From Actinorugispora endophytica (GTDB lineage Bacteria; Actinomycetota; Actinomycetes; Streptosporangiales; Streptosporangiaceae), in NCBI RefSeq assembly GCF_004363075.1, contig NZ_SNYN01000001.1, positions 873,602 to 937,601 on the forward strand: 64,000 bases of DNA, read 5' to 3'. Numbering within the stretch: the stretch's first letter is position 1; every line of letters starts with the position of its first letter. Of this stretch, positions 17,618 to 32,136 are shown in pieces. The notes under the pieces were generated by a model. That model was not told where the DNA came from. It did not search any database and was given only the letters and a program-made list of their open reading frames with translations. The position numbers and the translations under genes are program-made.

Positions 17618-17743
17618 GGCGAGCTTTCTCCTTATGTCGCGGTCTGATGCGCGGACCTGTACGGGATGCGCGTCGAGGGCTCGCGCCCGCGCATCCACAC
17701 AGCGGACGTCTCGCACAAGGGACTTCCCCGGGAAGAGCCGGAC

Positions 17744-18667
17744 CTACTTACCGCCGGTCCGCTTGGACCTCGTCTGCTTCTTCGGCTGCTTACGCTCGAT
17801 CTTAGGCTGTTCCACCGGCGCGGGCGGCTCTTCCTCCCGACGCTTTCCGAAGAGTCCCTTGCCGGAGCTGTTGGTCTCGGCCTTGACCGGCTGCTCCCCG
17901 GGGGCCGGGAACTTGCGGTAGAGGAGATGCTGCTGCCCCATGGTCCAGGTGTTGGAGGTCACCCAGTAGATCAGGACGCCGATCGGCATGCTCAGACCGA
18001 ACAGGCCGAAGGCGGGCGCCAGGTACATCATGATCTTCTGCGACTGCATCATCGGGTTGTCGGCCATACCCGGCTGCTTGAGCGTGCGGTTCATGCTCTG
18101 GCGCATGGTGAGGAAGGTGGTGGTACCCATGATCACGCAGGCGATCACGATGACCACCTTGGCCATGATCGGGTCCGCGCCGAACCTCGCCAACTCCTCG
18201 GCGGAGGAGGTGAACTGCGCCGCGATCGGCGCGTGGAAGACCAGGGCGCCCCGGGCGCTGTCGGCGAGCTCCTGGGTGAAGCCGTACTGGGCCTCACCCT
18301 CCGCCACGCTGCGCAGCACGCTGAAGAGCGCGAAGAAGACCGGCATCTGCAGCAGCAGGGGGAGGCAGCCCATGATCGGGTTGGTGCCGCTCTCCTGGTA
18401 GAGCTTCATCGTCTCTTGCTGCAGGCGCTGCTTGTCGTTCTTGTACTTCTCGCGCAGCCTCACGATCTGGGGCTGGATGTCCTGCATCTTGCGCTGCGTG
18501 TGCATCTGTTTCACGAACAGCGGGATCATCAGGAGACGCATGAGGAGCGTCAGGGTGACGATGGACAGCCCCCACGCCCATCCGCTGTCCGGATCGAGGA
18601 AGGTGCTCAGGCCCGCATGGATCCAGACCAGCACCTGGCCGACGATGTTATAGAGCCAGTCCAGCAC
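17744..18667 (-). CDS. yidC: Membrane protein insertase YidC
   Basis: Inserts and folds membrane proteins, alone or with SecYEG. The 307-residue form lacks the large periplasmic P1 domain, as in Gram-positives. Five membrane segments are visible, with the conserved RLLMIPLFVKQMHTQRKM loop near residue 43 and MGCLPLLLQMPVFFALFSVL near 100. The C-terminal tail is rich in Lys and Arg and probably contacts ribosomes. The start is GTG with AAGGGAG upstream. It lies 27 bp after yidD, so co-translation with that gene is likely. Confidence 0.95.
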   Translation of the reverse strand: MLDWLYNIVGQVLVWIHAGLSTFLDPDSGWAWGLSIVTLTLLMRLLMIPLFVKQMHTQRKMQDIQPQIVRLREKYKNDKQRLQQETMKLYQESGTNPIMGCLPLLLQMPVFFALFSVLRSVAEGEAQYGFTQELADSARGALVFHAPIAAQFTSSAEELARFGADPIMAKVVIVIACVIMGTTTFLTMRQSMNRTLKQPGMADNPMMQSQKIMMYLAPAFGLFGLSMPIGVLIYWVTSNTWTMGQQHLLYRKFPAPGEQPVKAETNSSGKGLFGKRREEEPPAPVEQPKIERKQPKKQTRSKRTGGK

Positions 18668-18693
18668 CGGCTATCTCCCTTGGTTCTCCAACT

Positions 18694-19011
18694 TCACAGA
18701 CTCGACGCGCCGGGTGCGGCTTCGCCGCCGGTTCCGGGCCCCGTGTCACTGGTCTCTTCGACGGGTCCGCCCTTGCGCGGCGGTACCGGATCGAGCCCGC
18801 CCGGATGGAACGGGTGGCACTTGCCGAGCCTGCGGACGGTCAACCACAGTCCGCGGAACGCTCCGTGCACGCGCAGCGCCTCGACGGCGTAGCTGCTGCA
18901 CGAAGGATAGAAACGACAGACCGGCGGGAAGAGCGGGCTGATGAACCGCTGGTAGCCCCTGATCGGCAGGATCAGTACCCGCGCCAGGGGGGTCGGTCTG
19001 TCGTGCGTCAT
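18694..19011 (-). CDS. yidD: Membrane protein insertion efficiency factor YidD
   Basis: Small (105-residue) membrane-associated protein that aids YidC-dependent insertion. The family signature [15 protein letters not shown] begins near residue 32 and is followed by [10 protein letters not shown] near 63. The C-terminal 30 residues are Pro/Gly-rich and variable. The ATG overlaps the rnpA stop by 4 bases, showing tight coupling in the rpmH-rnpA-yidD-yidC order. Confidence 0.93.
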   Translation of the reverse strand: MTHDRPTPLARVLILPIRGYQRFISPLFPPVCRFYPSCSSYAVEALRVHGAFRGLWLTVRRLGKCHPFHPGGLDPVPPRKGGPVEETSDTGPGTGGEAAPGASSL

Positions 19012-19457
19012 TGGATCGGCCGTTCTCCAGCTGCCGGGACATCCGCGGGTGCGGCCCCGCGGGGAACCCGGTCACGGCGCGTCGGCTGTCTGCGTGGACG
19101 CGTCACCGAGGTGAGTGCGCCGTCCAGTTGGGCTGCCAGCGCATCGTGCCCGAGGAACGCGGAGGCGGGTTTGGCCCGCACTACTAGCAGGCTACCCGCA
19201 GGCAGGAGCGCGACCCGATCGCGCATCAGATGCCGTAGGCGGCGCTGGACGCGCTTGCGCACCACGGCTCCTCCGACGGCCTTGCTCACGATGAAACCGA
19301 TCCTGGGCGGCTCCGCGCCGACCTGCCGATCGGCCCTCGGGGCGGACACCGGAGTGAGCAGGATGACCATGAGGGCGTCCCGACCGGTACGGCGTCCCTT
19401 GCGCATGACGAGACCGAAGTCGGCGCTGCGCCGCATTCGGTTGCGCGGGGACAGCAT
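19008..19457 (-). CDS. rnpA: Ribonuclease P protein component
   Basis: Basic protein subunit of RNase P, which removes 5' leaders from pre-tRNA. It is 149 residues, slightly longer than usual because of an Arg/Pro-rich C-terminal extension. The RNR motif appears as [10 protein letters not shown] (about 68-77), preceded by the RIGFIVSK strand. It follows rpmH, as in nearly all bacteria, with an attenuator-like hairpin between them. Confidence 0.94.
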   Translation of the reverse strand: MLSPRNRMRRSADFGLVMRKGRRTGRDALMVILLTPVSAPRADRQVGAEPPRIGFIVSKAVGGAVVRKRVQRRLRHLMRDRVALLPAGSLLVVRAKPASAFLGHDALAAQLDGALTSVTRPRRQPTRRDRVPRGAAPADVPAAGERPIQ

Positions 19458-19486
19458 CGGATCTGAACACCCCCGAACACAACAAG

Positions 19487-19519
19487 CGGACCGGCTGCCG
19501 AAGCGGGCAGACCGGTCCG
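19487..19519 (-). terminator. Attenuator-like hairpin between rpmH and rnpA
   Basis: CGGACCGG-CTGCC and GGCAG-ACCGGTCCG pair over 13 bp with a one-base bulge and a short loop. It lies 22 bases beyond the rpmH stop and 30 before the rnpA start, where partial termination would lower rnpA relative to the ribosomal protein. Confidence 0.55.
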
Positions 19520-19541
19520 TTGAACGATTGACTCGTGGCGA

Positions 19542-19685
19542 CTAGTGGCTGACGGTCAGCGCTTCGCGCCCCTTGCGCCGGCGCGCGGCGATGATCGCGC
19601 GGCCCGCACGGGTACGCATGCGCAGCCGGAAACCGTGGACCTTGGCGCGACGCCGGTTGTTCGGCTGGTACGTACGCTTGCTCAC
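19542..19685 (-). CDS. rpmH: 50S ribosomal protein L34
   Basis: A short gene (47 residues) beginning [19 protein letters not shown] and ending GREALTVSH, which is L34 over its full length. The start is GTG at 19685, preceded by GGAG on the minus strand. It is the first gene of the minus-strand run that ends with jag, and its promoter faces away from dnaA in the origin region. Confidence 0.97.
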   Translation of the reverse strand: MSKRTYQPNNRRRAKVHGFRLRMRTRAGRAIIAARRRKGREALTVSH

Positions 19686-20011
19686 TGCTTAACTCCAGGG
19701 GCGTTCAGGAAGTACTACGACGGTCAGACCGCTCGACTGCGTCGATGGCCTTCGGTTCCTGCTGCTGTCGCGGGGACGCTCAGCTGGAACATCGCCCGCT
19801 CAGGTCGTCTCCGCCTCGGGCCGGGGAGTCCGGATCCCGACGATCGGGACCGTGTTCCACCAGCGCGCAGACAGATATCGACGTAAGCATAAAGAACATA
19901 CGGGCTGTCCCCGGCCTGGTCAAATCAACCGCCTCAAGCGCGCCTGCGGGCGCCGACCGGGGTCGGCCGCAGGCGAGGTTTTCCACGAACCGCTCGGTCT
20001 GTGGAAAACCT
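19686..20011. other. Divergent rpmH / dnaA intergenic region, left part
   Basis: Non-coding. It should contain the rpmH promoter (minus strand). Its GC content drops toward 19880, where ATAAAGAACAT lies close to the start of the DnaA-box cluster. No ORF or RNA gene is convincing. Confidence 0.5.
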
Positions 20012-20327
20012 TTGTCCACAGGCTGCGAGTTGTTCACAGAGGGACCTAAGCTGTGGATAACCTCGACCGTGCACACCCCCCGCCGATGCCGCCGGAAGTC
20101 CCCTCGGACAGCACGATCGAGCCGGTAGTGCACATACTCTCAACTGGGAAATGTGGATAACCCACCCCTGTGGACAACGTCTCGCAAGGCTGTGGACAAC
20201 GCTGTGGACAACTTGTGGATAACAAGCAAAAACTGTGGATGAGCGCGATCCACACGGTCCGCTCGCGGCGTTGGAGGCAGCCTAGCCGCCCACAGGGGAA
20301 TCCACAGAAAACACTGAGTTACCCACA
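20012..20327. other. Origin region, DnaA-box cluster upstream of dnaA
   Basis: At least ten DnaA 9-mers, mostly TGTGGAYAA on the minus strand: 20012 (TTGTCCACA), 20030 (TTGTTCACA), 20052, 20152, 20169, 20191, 20203, 20214, 20234 (TGTGGATGA) and 20319 (TTACCCACA). The core from 20152 to 20242 holds six boxes in 90 bp. Besides a possible initiation role, boxes here could let DnaA repress its own promoter. Confidence 0.85.
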
Positions 20328-20484
20328 GAACACCGTTCGTAATCACATTTTGGTCACGCAGCCTTCCCATCCCTGTGGACGGACGGGGGGCACCGTGTTT
20401 ACCGGGACAATGGGTCGTCGTGCTCCCGTACGCCCCCCGTGGGACGGGAACCGACCGGCAGGACACCGCTAGAAGGGGCGAACC

Positions 20485-20505
20485 ATGGCAGGCCACCGTG
20501 TCTGA
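20485..20505 (+). other. Six-codon upstream ORF overlapping the dnaA start
   Basis: ATG at 20485 follows AGAAGGGG at good spacing and encodes MAGHRV before a TGA at 20503-20505. The dnaA GTG (20498) lies inside it in another frame, so ribosomes ending on this mini-ORF would stop at the dnaA start. Dedicated translational coupling is plausible; the alternative is that the Shine-Dalgarno sequence serves dnaA directly at long spacing. Confidence 0.35.
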
Positions 20506-22393
20506 GGGACAGGTCAACCTCGCAATGGTGTGGTCGAGCGTGCTGGACAGCCTCGACAACAACAGCCTTCCCCCCCAGCAGCGGGCCTGGCTCCCGCAGA
20601 CCAGGCCGCTGGGCCTCATCGAGGACACCGCGCTGCTCGCCGCCCCCAACGAGTTCGCGAAGGAGATCCTGGAGACCCGGCTGCGCCAGGCGATCAGTCA
20701 GGCGCTGTCGAACGAGCTGGGCAGGGAGATCAGGGTCGCGGTCACCGTCGACCCCACCGCGGTGCAGCCGTCGGCGTCGACCGGTGTGTCTCCGGTCCCG
20801 CCCCCGCCGCCGCACTTCTCCCCTTCGGGCCCCGACCCCCAGGAGGGCCACCGGCCCCGCCCCGAACAGGCCGCCCTCCCCTCGTGGGACTCCCCTCCCC
20901 CGCCGCGGCGGCGCGGCCGGAGCAGGGACGACTCCCCCCAGCAGCCGCCCTGGCAGCAGCAGCCCATGCTGCTGCCCGAGGCCGCCCCGGGCCAGGACGA
21001 ACCCGGACCCGCGCGGGACCACGGGCCCGGTCCGGTCGCCCCGGGCCAGGACCTCCTCGCCTCCGGGTGGAACGACGCCGGAGCCGGCCGGAGCCGGCCG
21101 GGCGCTCCGGCCCCGCTCCCCGAAGCCCAGGCCGACCCCCGGTACCGAAGCTGGGACGACTCCGCCCAGTGGGACTCCCCCAATCGCTGGGAGACCCCCG
21201 CGACCTGGGAGAGCGCCCGCAGGCCGGGAGCCGGGCGCCGACCCGACGACGCCCCGGGCGAGCACGGCGCGGACGCCGCGGACCAGCCGCCGGTGGCCCC
21301 GCCCCCCGGCGGGCCCGAACACGGGGAGGGCGACACCGCGCAGAAGCCCGTCGGCCCGGGGCGGCTGAACCCCAAGTACACCTTCGACACGTTCGTCATC
21401 GGTTCCAGCAACCGCTTCGCGCACGCCGCGGCGGTCGCCGTGGCCGAGGCGCCCGCCAAGGCCTACAACCCGTTGTTCATCTACGGCGGGTCGGGGCTGG
21501 GCAAGACCCACCTGCTGCACGCGATCGGCCACTACACCCAGCGGCTGTACGACGGCGCGCGGGTGCGCTACGTGAGCTCGGAGGAGTTCACCAACGAGTT
21601 CATCAACTCGATCCGGGACGGCAAGGCCGACGGGTTCCGCCGCCGCTACCGGGACATCGACGTGCTGCTCGTGGACGACATCCAGTTCCTGGAGAACAAG
21701 GAGCAGACGCAGGAGGAGTTCTTCCACACCTTCAACACCCTGCACAACTCCAACAAGCAGATCGTCATCTCCTCCGACCGGCCGCCCAAGCAGCTGGTCA
21801 CCCTGGAGGACCGGTTGCGCAACCGGTTCGAGTGGGGCCTGATCACCGACGTCCAGCCGCCCGAGCTGGAGACCCGGATCGCGATCCTGCGCAAGAAGGC
21901 GGCCCAGGAGGGGTTGGCGGCGCCGCCGGAGGTCCTGGAGTTCATCGCCAGCAAGATCTCCACGAACATCCGGGAGCTGGAGGGCGCCCTCATCAGGGTC
22001 ACCGCGTTCGCCAGCCTGAACCGGCAGTCGGTCGACCTGCACCTGACCGGAATCGTGCTGCGGGACCTGATCCCCAGCGACGAGCTGCCCGAGATCACCG
22101 CGTCGGCGATCATGGCGCAGACCGCCTCCTACTTCGGGCTCACACCGGACGACCTGTGCGGCACCTCCCGCTCGCGGGTCCTGGTCACCGCCCGCCAGAT
22201 CGCGATGTACCTGTGCCGCGAGCTCACCGAGCTGTCGCTCCCGAAGATCGGGCAGCAGTTCGGCGGCCGCGACCACACCACGGTCATGCACGCCGACCGC
22301 AAGATCCGCTCCTTGATGGCCGAGCGCCGCTCGATCTACAACCAGGTCACCGAGCTCACCAACCGGATCAAGCAGCAGTCCCACAACATCTGA
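20498..22393 (+). CDS. dnaA: Chromosomal replication initiator protein DnaA
   Basis: ATP-dependent initiator that binds DnaA boxes and melts oriC. The 631 residues comprise domain I (about 1-80, VWSSVLDSL), a very long Pro/Gly/Asp-rich domain II (about 85-285), an AAA+ domain with Walker A GGSGLGKT at 330-337 and Walker B LLVDDIQF near 390, and domain IV with the DNA-contacting [15 protein letters not shown] near 589. The long linker is typical of Streptomyces-type actinobacteria. The GTG at 20498 is chosen because the conserved domain I follows at once; ATG at 20525 is possible. Box clusters on both sides mark the replication origin, and a strong terminator closes the gene. Confidence 0.97.
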   Translation: MSEGQVNLAMVWSSVLDSLDNNSLPPQQRAWLPQTRPLGLIEDTALLAAPNEFAKEILETRLRQAISQALSNELGREIRVAVTVDPTAVQPSASTGVSPVPPPPPHFSPSGPDPQEGHRPRPEQAALPSWDSPPPPRRRGRSRDDSPQQPPWQQQPMLLPEAAPGQDEPGPARDHGPGPVAPGQDLLASGWNDAGAGRSRPGAPAPLPEAQADPRYRSWDDSAQWDSPNRWETPATWESARRPGAGRRPDDAPGEHGADAADQPPVAPPPGGPEHGEGDTAQKPVGPGRLNPKYTFDTFVIGSSNRFAHAAAVAVAEAPAKAYNPLFIYGGSGLGKTHLLHAIGHYTQRLYDGARVRYVSSEEFTNEFINSIRDGKADGFRRRYRDIDVLLVDDIQFLENKEQTQEEFFHTFNTLHNSNKQIVISSDRPPKQLVTLEDRLRNRFEWGLITDVQPPELETRIAILRKKAAQEGLAAPPEVLEFIASKISTNIRELEGALIRVTAFASLNRQSVDLHLTGIVLRDLIPSDELPEITASAIMAQTASYFGLTPDDLCGTSRSRVLVTARQIAMYLCRELTELSLPKIGQQFGGRDHTTVMHADRKIRSLMAERRSIYNQVTELTNRIKQQSHNI

Positions 22394-22408
22394 GCCGACC
22401 GGCCGACG

Positions 22409-22447
22409 GCCCCGTGTCCCCTTCTCAGGGGAACCGGGGCTTTTTTT
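22409..22447 (+). terminator. Rho-independent terminator of dnaA
   Basis: GCCCCG-TG-TCCCCT, a TCTC loop, then AGGGG-AAC-CGGGGC and a run of seven T. It separates dnaA transcription from the second DnaA-box cluster. Confidence 0.93.
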
Positions 22448-22492
22448 CACGTCTTCCCGGTCTTCTTGCCGCAGCGCTAGCACATCCCAAGC

Positions 22493-22841
22493 TGTGGACA
22501 AGCTGTGGACAAGCCTGGGGATAACCCGCGATTTCCTGTGGACAGACTGTGGATGACCTGTGCATAACTCACAGCAACATCCCATCACCCAATGATAGGA
22601 ACTGTGGGTAAAGTCGTGGATAACCTGTGGACGAACTGTGGATGACCTGTGGACAGTCTTCAGCCGTCCACAGGCGGGCGAGTTGTCCACACCCGTCGTC
22701 CACAAGTCCTGTGGACAAAAATTTCTGCACTGACCTGCAAAAACGATGGTTATCCACATTATCCACAGCCCCTACTACTACGACGCCACCTTTAGAGATT
22801 TCGTGGCTTGGTAAACGGGCTCCGGCCATTTCTGTGGATAA
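22493..22841. other. oriC, DnaA-box cluster between dnaA and dnaN
   Basis: About 18 DnaA-box-like 9-mers in 350 bp: among others 22493, 22504, 22537, 22548, 22603, 22626, 22637, 22648, 22710 and 22833 (TGTGGAxAA-like, minus strand), and 22683 (TTGTCCACA), 22696, 22750 and 22759 (two abutting TTATCCACA, plus strand). Orientation switches near 22680, and AT-rich stretches (ACAAAAATTTCTGCA at 22714-22728) lie at the switch. This is the position of oriC in Streptomyces and mycobacteria. Confidence 0.92.
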
Positions 22842-23079
22842 CCGCGAGCCGATCGCCGCTCCCCCGCCGTCTCCCGCCGACCGCCCCGACAGGCCGCAGC
22901 GAAGCCGCGCGGGCCGAGTGCGTCCGCGCCCGAATCCGGGTACCGTGTGAAGCCGCCCCCTGAAGACCCGACCGGTGCCCGCTGCGCGGAAGCCCGGTCC
23001 GGCCGGTCTCGGGCAGCGCCGGGCGCGGGTCAGTGCGCGACAGGCGTCTCCGTGGTTTTCGAGGAAAGTGAGACCGATC

Positions 23080-24216
23080 GTGAAGTTCCGGGTCGAACGC
23101 GACGTGCTCGCCGACGCCGTCGCCTGGACCGCCCGCACCCTGCCGGTCCGGCCGTCGGTCCCCGTCCTCGCCGGAATGCTGCTGGACGCCGGAGAGGACG
23201 ACGGGCGCCAGCGGCTCAGGCTGTCGAGCTTCGACTACGAGGTCTCGGCCCAGGTGTCGGTCGACATCGACGTCGACGAACCGGGCAGGACCCTCGTCTC
23301 GGGGCGGCTGCTCGCCGAGATCGTCCGGAACCTTCCTCCACAGGCTGTGGAGATCAGCACCGACGGCGCCAAGGTCGTCGTCTCCTGCGGCAGCGCGAAG
23401 TTCACGCTCCTGACCCTGCCCGTGGAGGACTACCCGACCCTCCCCGCGATGCCCGAGCTGACGGGTTCGGTGCTCAGCGACGCCTTCGCCGCCGCCGTCA
23501 GCCAGGTGGCGGTCGCCGCCGGGCGCGACGACACGCTTCCGATGCTCACCGGTGTGCGGGTCGAGATCGAGGGCGAGACCGTGACGCTCGCCTCCACCGA
23601 CCGCTACCGGCTCGCCGTGCGCGAGCTCACCTGGACGCCCCAGGACCCCGGCGTGTCCGCCGTCGCACTGGTCCCGGCCAAGACCCTCGCCGACACCGCG
23701 AAGTCCCTGACCAGCGGCGCCCAGGTGTCCATCGCCCTGTCCACGGCGGGCAGCGGAGAGGGCATGATCGGCTTCGAGGGCGGCGGCCGCCGCACCACCA
23801 CCCGCCTGCTGGACGGGGACTTCCCCAAATACCGCGCGCTGCTGCCCGACTCGTTCAACTCCGTCGCCGAGGTGCAGAAGTCGGAGTTCGTGGAGGCCGT
23901 CAAGCGCGTCTCGCTGGTCGCCGAGCGCAACACCCCGCTCCGCCTCGCCTTCAGCGACGGCCGCCTGGTGCTGGAGGCCGGGGCCGGCGACGAGGCCCAG
24001 GCGGTCGAGGTCCTGGACGCCTCCCTGGAGGGCGACGACATCCAGATCGCCTTCAACTCGACCTTCCTGGTCGACGGGCTGAACGCGATCGAGTCCGACA
24101 TCGCCCGCCTGCAGTTCACCACCTCGACCAAACCGGCCATCATCACCGGCAAGCCCGTCGACGACGGGGCCTCGGACTACCGGTACCTGATCATGCCCGT
24201 GCGCCTGTCGAGCTGA
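23080..24216 (+). CDS. dnaN: DNA polymerase III sliding clamp, beta subunit
   Basis: Ring-forming processivity factor of the replicase, 378 residues in three repeated clamp domains. It begins at the GTG of VKFRVERDVLADAV, preceded by GAGGAAAG, and ends in the conserved YRYLIMPVRL. Length and both termini match actinobacterial DnaN. It lies right of oriC and is followed by gnd and recF, the classic order. A TTCCTCCACAGGCTGTGGAG near 23333 contains DnaA-box-like half-sites, but within codons. Confidence 0.96.
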   Translation: MKFRVERDVLADAVAWTARTLPVRPSVPVLAGMLLDAGEDDGRQRLRLSSFDYEVSAQVSVDIDVDEPGRTLVSGRLLAEIVRNLPPQAVEISTDGAKVVVSCGSAKFTLLTLPVEDYPTLPAMPELTGSVLSDAFAAAVSQVAVAAGRDDTLPMLTGVRVEIEGETVTLASTDRYRLAVRELTWTPQDPGVSAVALVPAKTLADTAKSLTSGAQVSIALSTAGSGEGMIGFEGGGRRTTTRLLDGDFPKYRALLPDSFNSVAEVQKSEFVEAVKRVSLVAERNTPLRLAFSDGRLVLEAGAGDEAQAVEVLDASLEGDDIQIAFNSTFLVDGLNAIESDIARLQFTTSTKPAIITGKPVDDGASDYRYLIMPVRLSS

Positions 24217-24280
24217 TCGGGGCGGTACGCCGGTTCGTCGGCACATCCACAGACCGGGCACAAGTAGGGGGAACGCGAGC

Positions 24281-25162
24281 ATGCAACTCGGGATGATCGG
24301 CCTCGGCAAGATGGGCGGCAACATGGCCGCCCGGCTCCGGGACAAGGGGCACGACGTCGTCGGCTTCGACTTCGACCCGGACCTGCGCGATGTCGGGTCC
24401 GTCGCCGAACTCGTCGAGCGGCTGGAGGCGCCGCGGACCGTCTGGCTGATGGTCCCGTCCGGCGGGCCCACCCGCAGCAGCGTCCGCGAGCTCGCCGAGC
24501 TGCTGGAGCCGGGCGACCTCGTCATCGAGGGCGGGAACTCCCACTACGTGGACGACCGCGAGCACGCCGACACGCTCAAGGAGCGCGGTGTGGAGTACCT
24601 CGACGCCGGGGTCAGCGGCGGTGTCTGGGGCCGTGAGAACGGCTACGGCATCATGGTCGGCGGCTCCGCCGAGGGCGTCGAGCGCGCCCGCCCGGTCTTC
24701 GACGCGCTCACCCCTGACAACGGCGGCGGCTTCGTGCACGCGGGCGGGGTCGGCGCCGGCCACTTCGTCAAGATGGTCCACAACGGCATCGAGTACGGCA
24801 TGATGCAGGCCTTCGCCGAGGGCTACGAGCTCATGGCCGCCTCCGACGTCGTGGACGACGTCCCCGGCACCCTGGCCAGCTGGCGCGAGGGCACCGTGGT
24901 GCGCTCCTGGCTGCTGGACCTGCTCGTCCGGGCCCTGGACGAGGACCCCGAGCTGGAGCGGCTGCGCGGGTACGCCCAGGACTCCGGGGAGGGGCGCTGG
25001 ACCGTCCAGGCGGCCGTGGACCACGCGGTCCCCGCCCCCGTCATGACCGCGGCCCTGTACGCCCGGTTCGCCTCCCGCCAGGAGGACAGCCCGGCGATGA
25101 AGGTCGTCGCGGCGCTGCGCAACCAGTTCGGCGGGCACGCCGTGGCCCAGGCCGACGAGTAG
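24281..25162 (+). CDS. gnd: 6-phosphogluconate dehydrogenase (decarboxylating), short class
   Basis: Oxidatively decarboxylates 6-phosphogluconate to ribulose-5-phosphate. The 293-residue protein belongs to the short (about 300-residue) class rather than the 470-residue E. coli type. The Rossmann motif GLGKMGGNMA begins at residue 7, the substrate segment GGNSHYVDD near 87, and the catalytic KMVHNGIEYGMMQAF near 165. AGGGGG precedes the ATG. A gnd gene between dnaN and recF is an actinobacterial hallmark; it may be cotranscribed with them. Confidence 0.93.
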   Translation: MQLGMIGLGKMGGNMAARLRDKGHDVVGFDFDPDLRDVGSVAELVERLEAPRTVWLMVPSGGPTRSSVRELAELLEPGDLVIEGGNSHYVDDREHADTLKERGVEYLDAGVSGGVWGRENGYGIMVGGSAEGVERARPVFDALTPDNGGGFVHAGGVGAGHFVKMVHNGIEYGMMQAFAEGYELMAASDVVDDVPGTLASWREGTVVRSWLLDLLVRALDEDPELERLRGYAQDSGEGRWTVQAAVDHAVPAPVMTAALYARFASRQEDSPAMKVVAALRNQFGGHAVAQADE

Positions 25163-25331
25163 GTCACCATCGGCGCATAGCCTGTGACCAGGGTGTTCCC
25201 TCCCCAGTGAGTCGGAGCGCCCCAGCCGCCCGATCCCTGACGCGGCCTCCGACACGGCCGTACCGACATCCCCCGGGTCCGCGCGCACCCAGTGCGCGCG
25301 GACCCGGTCGCCGTTTCACAGGAGCAGCCAG

Positions 25332-26468
25332 ATGTACGTATCCCATCTGCAACTGGCCGACTACCGGTCCTACGAGGCCGCGAACCTGGAGCTGGAACCG
25401 GGCATCAGCACCTTCGTCGGCCCCAACGGCCAGGGCAAGACCAACCTGGTCGAGGCGATCGGCTACGTCGCCACCCACGGCAGCCACCGGGTGGCGAACG
25501 ACGCCCCCCTGGTGCGCAGGGGCGCGGAGCGGGCGATCGTCCGGGCCGCCGTGGTCAGGGGCGACCGCCGGGCCGTCATCGAACTGGAGATCAACCCGGG
25601 CAAGGCCAACCGGGCCAGGCTGAACCGCTCGGCCGGGACCCGCCCCCGGGACGTGCTGGGCATCCTGCGGACCGTGCTGTTCGCGCCCGAGGACCTGTCC
25701 CTGGTCAAGGGCGACCCGGGGGAGCGGCGCCGCTTCCTGGACGAGCTGCTGGTCGCCCGCGCCCCGCGGTACGCGGGGGTCCGCTCGGACTACGAGCGCG
25801 TCCTCAAGCAGCGCAACGCCCTGCTCAAGTCCGCGTCGGCCCGGTACTTCAAGCAGCGCGCCGAGCCCGACCTGACCACCCTGGAGGTGTGGGACCAGCA
25901 CCTGGCGGAGGCGGGCGCCGAGCTGCTGGGGGCCCGCCTCGTGCTGGCGGCCGAGCTCCAACCGCTCGTGGAGAAGGCGTACGGCGAGCTCACCTCCTCG
26001 GCCGGCTCCCCGGCCCTGCACTACCGAAGCTCGGCCGTCGAGGAGGGCGACGAACTCCCCGTGGACCGTCCACAGCTTGTGGACGTCCTGCGCGCCGCGC
26101 TGGCCGAGGCCCGCCCGCAGGAGCTGCGGCGCGGTGTCAGCCTCGTCGGACCGCACCGGGACGACCTCCAGCTCCGGCTGGGCGACCTCCCCGCCAAGGG
26201 GTACGCCAGTCAGGGCGAGTCGTGGTCGTTCGCGCTGGCGCTGCGGCTGGCCGGGTTCGAGCTGCTGCGCGCCGACGGCGACGACCCGGTGCTCATCCTC
26301 GACGACGTCTTCGCCGAGCTCGACTCCGAGCGCAGGCGCAAGCTCGCCGAGCACGTCCGCACGGCCGAGCAGGTCCTGGTGAGCGCCGCGGTCCCGGGCG
26401 ACGTCCCCCCGGAGCTGATGGGCGCCCGGTACCGGGTGCGAGAGGGGACGGTCGAACGTGAGCGGTGA
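25332..26468 (+). CDS. recF: DNA replication and repair protein RecF
   Basis: SMC-like ATPase (378 residues) that helps load RecA at single-stranded gaps. The Walker [15 protein letters not shown] starts near residue 29, a signature motif near 280 ([16 protein letters not shown]) and Walker [13 protein letters not shown] near 318. It starts at ATG with AGGAG upstream. The last 11 bases overlap the start of dciA, so the two are coupled. A pair of DnaA-box-like sequences (CCGTCCACA, TGTGGACGT, near 26067-26083) lies inside it. Confidence 0.96.
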   Translation: MYVSHLQLADYRSYEAANLELEPGISTFVGPNGQGKTNLVEAIGYVATHGSHRVANDAPLVRRGAERAIVRAAVVRGDRRAVIELEINPGKANRARLNRSAGTRPRDVLGILRTVLFAPEDLSLVKGDPGERRRFLDELLVARAPRYAGVRSDYERVLKQRNALLKSASARYFKQRAEPDLTTLEVWDQHLAEAGAELLGARLVLAAELQPLVEKAYGELTSSAGSPALHYRSSAVEEGDELPVDRPQLVDVLRAALAEARPQELRRGVSLVGPHRDDLQLRLGDLPAKGYASQGESWSFALALRLAGFELLRADGDDPVLILDDVFAELDSERRRKLAEHVRTAEQVLVSAAVPGDVPPELMGARYRVREGTVERER

Positions 26469-26979
26469 CCAGGGACCCGAGTCCTCCCGCCGCCCGCGGT
26501 CCGGGGACGGCGACCCGCCGGCGGCTCCCGCGCTCAGCGGTGTCGAGCTGGCCCGCCAGGCCCTGGCCAAGGCGCGGGCCGAGGCCAAGGAGCGCGGCGG
26601 CGCCCCCGGGCAGCTCCCCCGGCGGCCGCGGCGCGGCCCCATGCGCTCGCGGGGCGAGCCGCAGCTCTTCGGCGACGCGGTGCGCGCCTGGCTGATCGAG
26701 CACGGCTGGCAGGAGCAGGTGGCGATCGGCGGCGTCTTCGGCCGGTGGTCCCAGATCGTCGGCGAGAGCCTGGCCGAGCACGCGCGCCCCGAGACCTATT
26801 CGGAGGGCGAGCTCGTGGTCGCGGTCGACTCCCCCGCCTGGGCCACGCAGGTGCGCGCGCTCGCCCCACAGCTGGTGCGCAGGCTCAACGAGGAGCTCGG
26901 CCACGGCAGTGTGCGCGTGATCAAGGTCCGGGGCCCGGGAAGCGGACGTAAAACCCGAGGTCAGTGGCGGGTCCGCTAA
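26458..26979 (+). CDS. dciA: DciA (DUF721) replicative helicase loader
   Basis: DUF721 protein of 173 residues. In bacteria lacking DnaC or DnaI, DciA helps load the replicative helicase DnaB at oriC; the M. tuberculosis counterpart is Rv0004, in the same position. The N-terminal 60 residues are disordered and rich in Arg and Pro. The folded domain (about 70-160) shows [19 protein letters not shown] and the hydrophobic pattern [13 protein letters not shown]. The GTG start overlaps recF by 11 bases. Confidence 0.88.
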   Translation: MSGDQGPESSRRPRSGDGDPPAAPALSGVELARQALAKARAEAKERGGAPGQLPRRPRRGPMRSRGEPQLFGDAVRAWLIEHGWQEQVAIGGVFGRWSQIVGESLAEHARPETYSEGELVVAVDSPAWATQVRALAPQLVRRLNEELGHGSVRVIKVRGPGSGRKTRGQWRVR

Positions 26980-29326
<2,347 letters not shown>

Positions 29327-29374
29327 GGTGCCCCGACGGCAGCGAACGACTCACCAGAAAAGGATCGACATCCA

Positions 29375-31921
<2,547 letters not shown>

Positions 31922-31943
31922 CGGTTCGACCCCGGTCGGATCG

Positions 31944-31959
31944 TGTTTCACGTGAAACG
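31944..31959. other. parS site 6
   Basis: TGTTTCACGTGAAACG, 15 of 16 bases of the consensus and the full 14-bp core, 23 bases beyond the gyrA stop and about 11.7 kb right of the origin. A terminator hairpin follows 12 bases later. Confidence 0.93.
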
Positions 31960-31970
31960 GTTCGGCGGCC

Positions 31971-32004
31971 CGCGTGCGAGGGGGACGTGTTCCCCTCGCA
32001 CGCG
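31971..32004 (+). terminator. Terminator of gyrBA
   Basis: CGCGTGCGAGGGG and CCCCTCGCACGCG form a perfect 13-bp stem with an 8-base loop, just after parS site 6. There is no long T-tract. Confidence 0.7.
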
Positions 32005-32136
32005 TTGGCCGCTTCTCGTGGCTCTCAATAGAGTGGCTCCCTGTCATAAGCGACATTCATCCCGTGGAGTTCGGTTTGTTTGCTCCCGCTCTCCCGGATT
32101 CCACCGTCATATGGAAAGTCCAGCGGTAACGTGGCT

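Noticed and set aside
19686-23080. Repeated TGTGGA 9-mers as a CRISPR or tandem repeat array
   Set aside because: Spacing is irregular and the units match the DnaA box; this is origin sequence.
23333-23352. DnaA-box-like pair within dnaN
   Set aside because: Only half matches, and they lie in coding sequence; probably coincidental.
26067-26083. DnaA boxes inside recF (CCGTCCACA and TGTGGACGT)
   Set aside because: They are within well-conserved codons, isolated and off-consensus; not counted as part of oriC.
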